Assembly (NCBI GenBank): GCA_009869945.1
Contig: WIXG01000481.1
Coordinates: forward strand, 1 to 50,688
Length of the DNA: 50,688 bases
From: Mesaphorura yosii
Lineage: Eukaryota > Arthropoda > Collembola > Poduromorpha > Tullbergiidae
Direction: 5' to 3'
Positions 1-9,457 of the stretch are shown here, in pieces. The first letter of the stretch is position 1, and each line of letters starts with the position of its first letter. Under the pieces are notes generated by a model, which was given only the letters and a program-made list of their open reading frames with translations, ran no database searches and had not been told where the DNA came from. Position numbers and translations under genes: made by a program.

Positions 1-1
1 T

Positions 2-517
2 CTTTCTCTTTATCATCATATGTTGGATGTCGGAGGAGGGTCTGGAGCTCACTGCATCGGCACATTGTCAATTTGGCCCAACTTGTGTGCCACTGTCTTT
101 GATTTACCAACCGTCTGCGAGGTTGCTCGAGATTTTATCGCCAACTATCAACTCACAGATCGCATTTCTACAAATCCTGGAGACGTGTGGACCGACACGT
201 TTCCGGAAGCTGACCTCCATTTCTATTCTCATGTTTACCATAATTGGACGCCAGAAAAATGCGCTTTTCTTACCCGAAAGAGTTTCGGGGCACTTCCATC
301 AGGTGGTCGCCTTGTTATTAATGAAATACTGTACAATGATGACAAGGATGGTCCGTTGGTTTCTGCTGGGATAAGTATGTTGATGTTGGCCTGGATGGAA
401 GGAGAACAGTACTCGGGAGCTGAACTGCGCAAAATGCTGGAGGATGCCGGATTTGAGAGAGTTGAAATTATACCGAGCTTTGGATATTATAGCATTGTGA
501 CGGGGACTAAGCCATAA
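2..517 (+). CDS. O-methyltransferase, 3' part (5' end outside window)
   Basis: SAM-dependent O-methyltransferase of the COMT/ASMT-like class (Methyltransf_2), which transfers methyl from S-adenosylmethionine to a hydroxyl group on a small molecule. The frame is open from the window edge. It shows the SAM-binding glycine motif LDVGGGSG near 20-45, the FDLP segment after the second beta strand, and a YHNW segment at the place of the family's catalytic-base HDW. The C-terminus has the conserved FGYYSIVTGTKP ending before TAA at 515-517. Only the Rossmann half (about 170 residues) is present; the dimerisation half should lie upstream. AATAAA at 629-634 could be its poly(A) signal. Wording of the C-terminal half resembles bacterial and fungal members, so acquisition from microbes is possible but untested. 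The substrate cannot be inferred. I am fairly sure of the family. Confidence 0.8.
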   Translation, partial: LSLYHHMLDVGGGSGAHCIGTLSIWPNLCATVFDLPTVCEVARDFIANYQLTDRISTNPGDVWTDTFPEADLHFYSHVYHNWTPEKCAFLTRKSFGALPSGGRLVINEILYNDDKDGPLVSAGISMLMLAWMEGEQYSGAELRKMLEDAGFERVEIIPSFGYYSIVTGTKP

Positions 518-637
518 ATTTATTATTAAGGACCCTCTGAACCGGCCCTTGGCTGAGGCAACACGCACTGAATACAAAGTACTCTCTTTGTCTTTGCATG
601 TGAATTTTAAGCCCTCGAAAAGCCCAGAAATAAAAAA

Positions 638-1180
638 TGGATGATACAGAAGCACAAATTGAAACCTCATCAATTAGTGGCTATGGATGAAACCAGCATC
701 TGGTTCGATATATGCTCTAATACGTCTGTGAACCAGAAAGGCGCAAAGAGTATCGAGTTAAAGTCGACTGGCAACGAGAAGTGCCATGCCACAATTGTAC
801 TTGCAGCGAAAGCAGATGGGACCAAATTGAATCCATACGTGGTTTTTAAAAAATCAATCCGTGAAGTGAAAAGTCTGCAAGGAGAGAAAGGAGTTCGCAT
901 TGTGTCGAGCTCTAATGGTTGGATGGATGACACATTGACTTCAGGTTGGTTGAGCAAGGTGTACGGCAAATTTGCCTTCAACGAAAGAATGCTTATCTGT
1001 GACAGCTACCTATGTCACATTAGCGAAAAGACTAAGGATCATTTAAAGAATTTCAATACGCACATGGTAGTTGTGTGTGGTGGATGCACAAAATATATCC
1101 AGGCTCCAGACGTGTCTTGAAATAAACCATTCAAGCAAAATGTAAAAAATTTGTATTGGCAATCTCCGCAATTTCCAGTC
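638..1180 (+). pseudogene. pogo/Tigger-type DDE transposase fragment
   Basis: Remnant of a pogo/Tigger (Tc1-mariner superfamily, DDE_1) transposase. The frame carries MDETSIWFD (first catalytic Asp), a GAKSI-TGNEK segment, NPYVVFK, LICDSY (second Asp) and QAPDVS (third Asp position). It is broken by TGA at 1118-1120 where the family usually has Trp, after which the homologous NKPFK continues in the same frame. The N-terminal HTH/CENP-B-like DNA-binding region is absent and no terminal inverted repeats were found nearby. It is a dead fragment in the same orientation as the methyltransferase. Confidence 0.75.
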
Positions 1181-2446
1181 CTGGCTCGCAATCGTTTTCT
1201 AATATAGCCGGGAGTCCTGAAATTGGGGTTGATTACGCCCCGTTTAGCACTTGGTGCCCCAAAACTTGGCAAACATGTAGCCCATGACTCAGGGTATCTA
1301 ACAATGTCATGGAGGGAAACAGACACTGCATCCTTCAGTGGTGGCAGCACAAACTGTAAACCTCGGATTTTATCATCGAAGGGCGTCTCGCCAAGGAGCA
1401 CCTTCAAGCCGATTTTATGAAACTGTGAAAGCATTCTGTGACTCTCGTGGCATATCCTGAATTATTGTCCCGGTGTGTTATTTTATTGATTGAGTTCAAC
1501 TTCTTTTCGTTCATATGGAGAGTTTTAATTCCCTGGTCACCTGGTCCAAAATACACACATCCTTTAACGAAAATGACGATTTTTAAATTTTCGAATAACT
1601 TGCGAGCTGCGTACTCCATACCCCCGAATCTACTTTGCTGATATAGCGCTTATATAATTACACCGTGTGGTATACACTTCGGGTTACTTAAGCTCTTGTT
1701 CAATGCGTGCCGGCATCGTATTTCTTGAAAATCGCGTTACCTGAGGACTTGATTGAGGGGCTGTCCTGTGCCATGCAGGAGCGTTATGGACACAGTTTCG
1801 GTGTGTTATGTTCATGGGAGTCTAATTGTTTCGTAGTGAAAATTTCACGAAATTCTGCTGACAGGGAAAAAAGTTGTGCGCATTTGAGTGAAAACCTAGA
1901 GAGTGGTCTCTTATAAACTGAACACCCTGTATTTCGTTGATTTAGCTCTGTACTCTATAGAAGTTTGATTACTTCGGGCGAAAGCAGCCAGCGATCAACA
2001 ATGAAAAATGGCTACAGTTGGGGTTGGTTCGGATTTGGTGTTCAATTCCGATGTTTCTCATATTTGCTTTGAATGCGGTCGAAATGGTAAACCGAAAAAA
2101 TCTGTGCAATTTTATCTGCCCGCTTTCTGTTTACGAGATTAACTCCCTCATCCTCGCTTCGTTTAATGCAAATTTGAACAAAACTGATAACTCTTGCAAA
2201 TCCGGTTTTCTGCATTGCATAACTGGGGTTCTATTTCTAAAATGCTTTTAATCATCACCAATCACAAGAACGGGCACACTGTGTCGGAGCAAGAATGAGT
2301 AAGCCTGAACGCGCACATTGAGTGTTAAAATGTGTCAAGAAAGACAACTGTTCATCCCTTATCGGGCATTCTGTCGTGTGTTATTTTGCTACTCAAATGT
2401 AAATGGCACAGACAGATATTGCACAGAGTAGGTTTTACCTGACGCG
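1181..2446. other. Intergenic; one solitary transposon end
   Basis: No convincing gene was seen. At 1923-1931 the sequence CACCCTGTA matches the end of the MITE at 29470-29700 (ending next to a TA), but I found no partner end, so this may be a solo terminus of a related element. Short open frames on both strands look like chance. Confidence 0.4.
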
Positions 2447-2554
2447 ATGCATGGAACGACACATAATTTGGTTCGTTTGTTTCAATGCGCGGTCATCCGT
2501 TGTCCATGTCACCAGCAAAAGTTAGAGACTCCAATCAGTACTACAAGTACAAGG

Positions 2555-4985
2555 ATGAGGGCAAGACTCACCGACGCGAGCTGGAGCAGAGTCTGGGTCT
2601 TCGGATTCGGGCAGCTTGCCTTCTGCTCCGTGTTTCTTGCACTCGACGTCGGTAATCACGATCAGCGTGGTTTCTACAAGGCAAGCTGTTCTCTTATCAG
2701 TCCTTGCAACGTGACCCACAACCTGACGTGCAACCTAACCCAAGGCAAATGCCAATGTGCCAAACATCCCGACCCTGAATTCATGTACATATTCGACGTG
2801 ACGACAACAGCCTGCACTCTGATACGAGCAACCGAGCGAGACATATTTTGGAAATGTGAGGATACCATCAGAAACCGCACAAACAGCAGAGATGGATACC
2901 AAGCAGGGGGTCCAATTAGTCCGACACCGACGTCCAATCTTGAACTGAGTCTGCCCACCTGCAAATCACATCATGAGTGCAAAGTCACACATGCGATTCC
3001 GTACTCTCATTGTAATTTTGTCCAATGCCAGTGTGAGTGTTTGACTGTGGCTCACGTCGTTGGGTGGACCGCTGCAACTAAAGTAAAAGTTCGGAACGGG
3101 ACATGTATGTTGAGTCGCAGTCACGGTGACCCTTGCTCGAGCAATGACGAGTGTGATATTGAGAACCACATTGTGTGCGGTGGCAGCGCCAACAGTGAAG
3201 ATGAAGTGTGGGGTACGAAGCGTCTGTTCTGCGCTTGTGAGATAGGTTACACCTGGAACGCCTCCGACGGCAAATGTCTGCTGATTGATGCCATTGTTGC
3301 CCCGCCAAACGATGCCGATATTCACGTCTCCGCAAAGAATGGGAGCTTGGATTTGCAAATTTCCACCGAAGCTCCATTATTCGGGCAATACACACTTCCA
3401 TCGTTTGGGCTTCTCGTCCTTCTGCTTCTACTGGCATTGGTATTCGTGCTCGTATTCAAAGTGCAGACTCTTGGCAAAACATGGCATCAACCACTGCAAC
3501 CACACAATCTCAACACACCCCTAAACGTGTACACTGACGAGGACCCAAATCCTCTTCTCTCAGTGCACTACAACGGAAGAGAAATGCGAGGAGCAAGGGC
3601 CGATGCGAGGTTCACGCAAAGACTGCCTCAGATCAACATAGCTCAGGTGACAATTGGTAAGCTCATATTTAAAGTAATACGGAAACCTCTTGCAAAACCC
3701 AGGGATACAAATTGACACTAGGATTTAATTGCCCGCAGATACTACTCAATCGCTTGGAGTTGGAAAAGGTGGAATCGTATACCGTGGCCAATTCGGGACA
3801 GGTGCAACACGAATTCCTGTTGCAGTCAAGACCCTGAAGTCAACATCCCGCTACCGTGCTTCGTATTTGGAGTGCATGCATCAAGAAATTGACATCTTCA
3901 GGTCCCTGCCTGAGCATGACAACATCATCAAACTGCTTGGATACGCGTATGGCGACTTCGGCGTCGACGGCATTGCACGTCAATGCTATATTATCATGGA
4001 ATTCTGTCCTCTTAGAGACTTGCGAACGTTTCTGAGAGAAAACACACACGTTGGGCACCAAGTATACGTTGATCACGTGGTGGACTATGATGCATTGTAC
4101 ACAGATCAAGATCTGCTTCATTTTTCACTGCAGTTAGCGTCTGCGCTAGAGTTCCTAGAGAGCGAACGAGTTTTACACGCAGATGTGGCGGCAAGAAACG
4201 TCCTGGTCGTGACTAGGCAACGAATTGTGCTCTCCGATTTCGGGCTTGCAAGGAGGATGGATGATGATTCGGATCTTTACATAAAAACTGCAAATGTATG
4301 CTTTGCTCTTTGGGAAAGGAACAACGAAGCATTTTAGAAACTGAGCGACTTTTTTTCTTCCGTAGGATCCTGTTCCTTGGCGCTCCTCACCACCGGAAGT
4401 GCTCACTGGTCATACTTTCTCAGTATGGTCGGATGTTTGGGCATTTGGCGTCACAATGTGGGAAATTTTCTCAAAGGGATCCGAGCCTTATCAGGGTGTC
4501 CATCACACGATAGTGACCTTATCAGAATTTTCTAGGGAACTGTACAGTGGCCTTCATCGTCTTGCAAAGCCAGAATTTGCCACTCCCAAGATGTAAGACT
4601 TTCCTTTTTGCCTCTCTGCACTGCAGGACTCTGGTCTTTGTAAGGGTGTGTGTGTATGCAGTGATTCATTACTTGGCGTTATTGGCCTAAAAAAACAGAT
4701 ACCGACTTATGATGAAATGCTGGCACTCAGAGCCTTCACAAAGGATCCGATTCACGGAATTAAAACGGCAGTTGACTAAATTGTTACAATCGGCAACGGT
4801 GAGTAAATTTCCGTCTTCACTGCCATTGGGTGTTAGTAATGTAATGTTAATCCTGAAAATTGCATTGATCGCAGAGGGAGGAAGTAGACGATAACTCCGT
4901 GGAAGTCGGAGAGGACGGATATCTCAGACAGATCCCCCCCAGCTCATCAGTACCTGCTTCTGTGTCTGTTTCAACTGTTACCTGA
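2555..4985 (+). CDS. Receptor tyrosine kinase, single-pass, Cys-rich ectodomain
   Basis: Five exons joined by eye: 2555-3656, 3739-4295, 4366-4592, 4699-4798, 4875-4985 (698 aa). I chose ATG 2555 because a hydrophobic signal segment follows at once; an in-frame ATG lies upstream at 2447. The ectodomain (residues about 30-280) is rich in Cys and N-glycosylation sites with EGF-like spacing. One membrane span lies near residues 284-304. The cytoplasmic kinase has the Gly-loop GVGKGGIVYRG, VAVKTLK (catalytic Lys), DFGLAR and PPEVL. The catalytic loop reads HADVAARN, so the HRD Arg is Ala; AARN is the tyrosine-kinase form. The tail contains EDGYLRQIP, a possible phosphotyrosine docking site. The frame stays open across all junctions. 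The ligand is unknown and I cannot assign it to a named RTK family. Confidence 0.85.
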
Positions 4986-5299
4986 AGTCATGGTCTACTA
5001 CCGTTGCTGAGGGTAGGCATGGTCGGGCCTCGGCGGGTTAAAGAAACTAGGCAGCTTAGAGGGCAGACGTTCCTGGTCCAAATTGGGCCATGGGCTGTCC
5101 CTTGCATTGATCTCCCTTCAATCAACAAAATCCAATTTACTTGTCATTGTTCTTTTTATTTTACTTCAAGTAGGGCACGTACCGCTTGAGACTAGATTAA
5201 AAGTAAGAGCTGGTGACCAGTGGTAGTAGCGCTTGGCGGGCAGACGCTCTGCAACAACAAAAGCGTGCATTAGTTCTTTTCTTGGCCAAGTTTGTTCGA

Positions 5300-5699
5300 C
5301 GCTGTGCCCATTAGTCGCTACCTGGCCTCCTGACTTCCATTTTGAAGCAGTTTCACTAGCATTGGCAGCAGCCGGTCGCCGTATTCACCCAATGCCACGT
5401 CAATGCCCACTCTGTGGATGAACTGGAGCACGAATTTCTCAGTCTTGGCACGCACGAGACCATTCCTGTGCTGCTCACCCTGCTCGACTTTGTTCCGTAC
5501 ACCGTTGTACACTGCTCGTGACCACGATAAACTACAGTCCATTGATTGCGTCGGACCGAATGAATTTGTTTGTGTCTGACGTTTTGTCTAGCAACTTGTC
5601 GGTGATGATGTTGCAGTCCTGTTCCAAACGCTCACCGAATTTCTGGACCAGATTTGTGCACGACTGGATCGCTGCCCGTGACACTTGTGATCGCAGATT
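5300..5699 (-). pseudogene. TOG/HEAT-domain (TOGARAM/crescerin-like) gene relic
   Basis: On the minus strand two overlapping frames together match a TOG domain of the TOGARAM/crescerin type (tubulin-binding HEAT-like array of cilia). The first frame gives NLRSQVSRAAIQ, then DKLLDKTSDTNKFIR down to about 5535. After a frameshift the second gives HRNGLVRAKTEKFV, then GEYGDRLLPMLVKLL and GSQEAR, then an in-frame TAG followed by RLMG. The frameshift near 5530-5550 and the stop mark it as dead. It begins exactly where the 7TM relic on the other strand begins (about 5697), suggesting a breakpoint. I know the TOGARAM consensus from the family; the match was not scored. Confidence 0.6.
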
Positions 5700-6090
5700 G
5701 GCGCATCTTGACGCCTGTTTCTCGAGTGACCTTTGGCCCATCGTCTTGTCTGCATTCACAGGCTGTGCAATCCTCGGACTTCCGTTCGCTGCTCGGCTCA
5801 AGAATCCGCGCGTCAAATTCATAGCCGTTGCAGTATTCTACTTCTGTACTAGAATTTCGTGGGCTCTGCTCGAATTCGGGGCCATTCTTCACACCGAAGC
5901 CAAGAAGTACGTCACGTACGAAAAAATACTAACGAGCCAGAACCCGTATCAGCAGAAATTATTTCGTTCGTTTGAGAAAAGGTTTTTTCGACTTCGTGTC
6001 GCATCGTTTGGATATTTGAGCAAGCCTACGATTGTAATTTAGTTCTCGGCCGTGTTACAAAATATTCGTATTGTTTTAGTCCTAACCTGA
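5697..6090 (+). pseudogene. Gustatory-receptor-like 7TM paralog, truncated 3' part
   Basis: The plus frame matches the C-terminal third of the intact 7TM gene at 6126-7367. LDACFSSDLWP aligns with TNACFAHDIWP, two membrane spans follow, and YLSKPTIVI aligns with YVKRSTMVL. An in-frame TAG at 6040-6042 interrupts the last helix, but the frame goes on with FSAVLQNIRIVLVLT, matching MSAVLENACMILIL, up to TGA 6088-6090. A splice-acceptor-like CAG precedes 5697, yet no upstream exons exist before the TOG relic. It is a truncated, stop-containing copy lying tail-to-tail with its intact paralog. Its origin by local duplication is inferred. Confidence 0.7.
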
Positions 6091-6125
6091 ATACAACAAA
6101 TAAGAAAATACACGTACGTACATGT

Positions 6126-7367
6126 TTATCGACCCAGAATAAGAATCATGCACGCGTTCTCGAGTACAGCCGACATGACGAGAACCATCGTCGACCTTTT
6201 CACGTAGAAGAAGGGTCCGATGTTGATTCTGAATGATGAGCAACGTGAGCATGAATTGTACAGGCGTTTTATGTATTTTGTCTGAGCACAGCTGCAAATC
6301 TTCTTGTCCCGTACAAAATTCTGGGAGTTTGTGTAGTACTTGGCCGAGTACTCGACGAATGCGCCAAGAATTGTCACCACCATCGCAAAAATGGCTAGAA
6401 AGCATATCTGAATAAGGCCGGGACCGACGCGGACGGAATTTGTGAGCTGGACGGAGCACACGAGGACGCAGCAGATCATGAACGTGGGCCAAATATCATG
6501 AGCGAAGCAGGCGTTTGTGCCTTGAGCCAGGAGCTGGAGCTGACGGTAGGTTCGGATCCAGGCGACATGGTCAGAGAGCTTGGCATTGGAATTTGGTGCC
6601 GAGATTTGTACCCAAGCCGAAGCCGAGACGACGGACGAAGTGCAGCCGATGAGGTACAGGTTGAAGGCTGACGCTCCCTGAAACATACACCAGAAGCAGT
6701 ACGTGATCGATAGACTAAACGCCAGTCCCGAATTGATGACCCATCCAAATGCCCTCGGACACGTTTCGATGAGTTGGGAGAAGGCGTTGAGCTCACATCG
6801 TGCCAGACTCACGGGTATTGCCGAAACACACGCCAAGAAGATCGCGATCACGACCGTGCGAACGATTCGACTCAAGTGGGTGGCATTCTTCTGAAATCGG
6901 AGCCTGTCCTCTTCCTTTTTTGCATACTGGGTTGTGAAAGTGGTCCAGAAGCTGAGTAGGCCATTCATGAGGGCGACGAGGACGTGTTGCCGGACGGCGG
7001 TGTGGACATGAAGGACGACGGAAAGGGAACCCGACACGAAAAGTGTGAAGTGGGACATAAACTGCTGATCTTGGAGCTGGAATCCATGTTGGACGATGGA
7101 ATGCACGCAGGCGACTACGAGCATGCCGTGGACCACGAATATTGTACACAGGGTGCAAGCGTATCGGATACGGTATTGGCGGGACGAGGTGATTCGAGCA
7201 ACGTTGGATGCAAAGTCCCAGTAGATTGGTGAGACGCCAAGGAACGAATGAGCGATTCGCAGGGTGCGGCAGAATTCTGTGTAGATGAGTTGGTGCTCTA
7301 GCCTCGGTCTTCGAGCATGGACAGGGACAGGAACTGGCGGTTCGCTGAGATCAGGATCAGGATTCAT
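6126..7367 (-). CDS. Gustatory-receptor-like seven-transmembrane protein
   Basis: Intronless frame of 413 aa from ATG 7365-7367 to TAA 6126-6128. The N-terminus (about 75 residues) is polar with no signal peptide. Seven or eight hydrophobic segments follow, including IFVVHGMLVVACVHSI, VVIAIFLACVSAIPVSL, WPTFMICCVLVCSV, LIQICFLAIFAMVV and TMVLVMSAVLENACMILIL. Length and topology fit insect-type gustatory/odorant receptors, which are ligand-gated channels of the chemosensory membrane. The canonical C-terminal TYhhhhhQ motif is not visible, so this is a divergent lineage or another arthropod 7TM expansion. Two decayed paralogs occur in this window (5697-6090, 18478-18975). The clean frame argues that the gene is functional. 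Confidence is high for a multi-pass protein and moderate for a chemoreceptor. Confidence 0.6.
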   Translation of the reverse strand: MNPDPDLSEPPVPVPVHARRPRLEHQLIYTEFCRTLRIAHSFLGVSPIYWDFASNVARITSSRQYRIRYACTLCTIFVVHGMLVVACVHSIVQHGFQLQDQQFMSHFTLFVSGSLSVVLHVHTAVRQHVLVALMNGLLSFWTTFTTQYAKKEEDRLRFQKNATHLSRIVRTVVIAIFLACVSAIPVSLARCELNAFSQLIETCPRAFGWVINSGLAFSLSITYCFWCMFQGASAFNLYLIGCTSSVVSASAWVQISAPNSNAKLSDHVAWIRTYRQLQLLAQGTNACFAHDIWPTFMICCVLVCSVQLTNSVRVGPGLIQICFLAIFAMVVTILGAFVEYSAKYYTNSQNFVRDKKICSCAQTKYIKRLYNSCSRCSSFRINIGPFFYVKRSTMVLVMSAVLENACMILILGR

Positions 7368-7571
7368 GACCGACCGACTGGCTTGGTTGAGCCTTGAGTG
7401 CAGAATTTTCAGTCAGAGGTCAGAGAACGAGCAAAGTCAACTAGTCAACTAATAACGACTGACGCGTGTGGAGGACGACATTGGCAAATAAGACAATACA
7501 AGAACTTGTTCCAACTGGATACAAATTACTTGATTGTTGTTCACGAAGCATTAAAATAATAGCAACAAGCA

Positions 7572-7577
7572 TTTATT
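7572..7577 (-). promoter_or_regulatory. Poly(A) signal of the kelch relic
   Basis: TTTATT on the plus strand reads AATAAA on the minus strand, 31 bp beyond the kelch stop codon. Confidence 0.5.
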
Positions 7578-7607
7578 GGTCAAGAATCATTTGCCGACAG
7601 TGTATAG

Positions 7608-7982
7608 TCACAGTTGCATGAAAATAACTTGATTGCTGTGCTGGTTCTGTCGATTAAAATAATACCCTCCAAACATGTAGACTCGGTTCAGGCGGTCCAC
7701 GTAGGCGCATGACCCGGACCCGAGTCCCGGATAGGAGGCGGTCGTGGTGTAGTTTTGAATCTCATTCATCGCAGGATTGAATCGCTGCACATTTCTGGGA
7801 ACCGCTCAAGGCGTACGCCTCGGCGCCTGTCCAAATGGCAGATGAGTTTGCAGTCGTGACCAGCAATCTTGTGATCAGCGTAGTCGTGGTTTGTGTGATG
7901 GAGTCAAAATCTAGAATGTTACGTGTCACAAGCCAGCCATTGTTGTCGGAGCCGCCGAACAGGTAAGCTTTGTGATTCTGAT
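7608..7982 (-). pseudogene. Kelch-repeat protein, 3' exon with frameshift
   Basis: The minus strand has a splice acceptor (TTTTTCTCACAG) followed at 7982 by a frame with NHKAYLFGGSDNNG, then GAEAYALSG. A one-base shift near 7790-7800 moves the reading to VQRFNPAMNEIQNYT, then RVYMFGGYYFN, ending at 7608. HKAYLFGG and RVYMFGG are kelch beta-propeller blade motifs. No upstream exons are seen: zinc-finger relic sequence on the plus strand begins right behind. A minus-strand AATAAA lies at 7572-7577. Either the gene is dead, or one base is wrong in the assembly and upstream exons are lost. Confidence 0.6.
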
Positions 7983-8059
7983 CTGTGAGAAAAATACGGA
8001 TGGGCAATATTTAGAAGGTGCAACTAATTGGGACCGGATTACCATTCCAAAAAGCAGAA

Positions 8060-8700
8060 GCGCAGTGTCGGGCCGATTCAAGGGCCATTCATCTGTAGCC
8101 ACCGGTTTGCATTCCGTACAAATTTGGTCATCCACGTGCAGCATCTGCGACGCGGCCTTTTCCACAAAGCGAATCTGGATATGCACACGCGAAAGCAGGC
8201 GGGTGAGATCCCATACGCCTGTATCATTTGCGGGAAATGGCGGAATGAGAGCACATTTGACGGCCGAGAAGCCGCACAAGTGCACTCTCTGCGAATGCGG
8301 AAAGCGCTTCGTGTCGAAGTTTGAAGTGACGCTCCACTTGCGCAGCCACACTCAACTTATTCATTGCCGTCTGCGGGAAAGGTTTCCATACATTAGGCAA
8401 ACTAACTAGGCACGTCAAAGTACACGAGCCGGCTCGGAAAATGTACGAGTGAGAATTCTGCGGAAAATTTTTTATGAGTCTCGACACTCGAGCTGTTCAC
8501 GTACGTCGAGTGCGCATCGACGGGAAGCCATTTGTGTTTAGCCGCACACCGGCTTTCGCGGCGGCAGCTGAACCCACCTCCGGAAGCACACCAACGATCG
8601 GCCGTTCGTTTGCCCCAAATCAGGCTGCGAGAAAGCGTACAAGGTTACAGCTCCACTGTGGCGACACGAACGAATCCATGCGTGACACAACAAGGAATAC
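8060..8700 (+). pseudogene. C2H2 zinc-finger protein, multiply frameshifted
   Basis: Pieces of C2H2 fingers appear in alternating plus frames: FRTNLVIHVQ, KANLDMHTRKQ, GEIPYACIICGK, then HKCTLCECGKRFVSKFEV followed by LHLRSHT. Near 8450 the frame reads YE-stop-EFCGKFFMSLDTRAVH with VRRVRIDGKP behind it, where TGA has replaced the first zinc Cys codon. At least three frame changes and one stop are needed to read it through, so it is a decayed polydactyl zinc-finger gene. The 3' limit is vague. Confidence 0.65.
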
Positions 8701-9457
8701 TATACTATGGGCGTAACCGTAGTTCAAAGGCACTTCCGACATGTGAGATAAGTTTTCAACCTCAAACACAATTAAGCAGAAGGCGTGTGAACTGAGTTTG
8801 CCTACCCAGGTCTCTAAGCGCGACACAGACTGCTGCATACCTAAGCCGACATTTGAGTGCCATCTGTGAGGCATAAGCTTCAAAGGCCCAAAAAGTCGGC
8901 ACGAGAGGACTGTATGCAAAGGACACTCCAAAAAATAACTTAATTAACCTTCATTTTCTTGCGTGAACAGGCTTGATGGATTAAGCTTGATTTGTTTCGT
9001 CTTGGTTAGTATGAAGATTACATGCATTTTGGGATCAATAGAGCATTTGAATGTGCGACTTAATTTTTAAACGAGTCTCGGTTTGTTACTACTTACTTGT
9101 ACACACTCCTGAATGTAGATATGTCGGATTTTCAGAGTTTGCCGCAACCGTCGACAACTTGTTCACTGTTCTAGTGTTCACGACTGTCGTCACTTCGAAC
9201 CTGCTTCAAGAGTCATGGAGTCTCATTCATTCATTGGCCAACGTATTATTACGTAGTACGTAAAACTGGGAGTTATGCACGTGTGTTCAATGCGGGGCTA
9301 AAGCCACAACAGCACTACGTTCATGAATGTACCATAGCTTCTGTTGCTGTGGCATAACCAAGAAAAAACTGGTCATGCAAATTAGCAGCGATCTTGGCTT
9401 TCCATCTTTATGATCTTCGCAAGCAAGTGCAGGAAGAATGCACAGTATGTCTTCAGC
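8701..9457. other. Intergenic, upstream of protease gene
   Basis: No gene, RNA or repeat recognised. It should contain the promoter of the double-domain protease gene, but I see no clear TATA or initiator to place. Confidence 0.4.

Noticed and set aside
1039..1434. 131-codon minus-strand frame over the pogo relic
   Set aside because: It lies partly antisense to the transposase and shows no family motif or splice context.
8776..9263. Short open frames upstream of the protease gene
   Set aside because: No Met in good context, no domain and no neighbouring exon.
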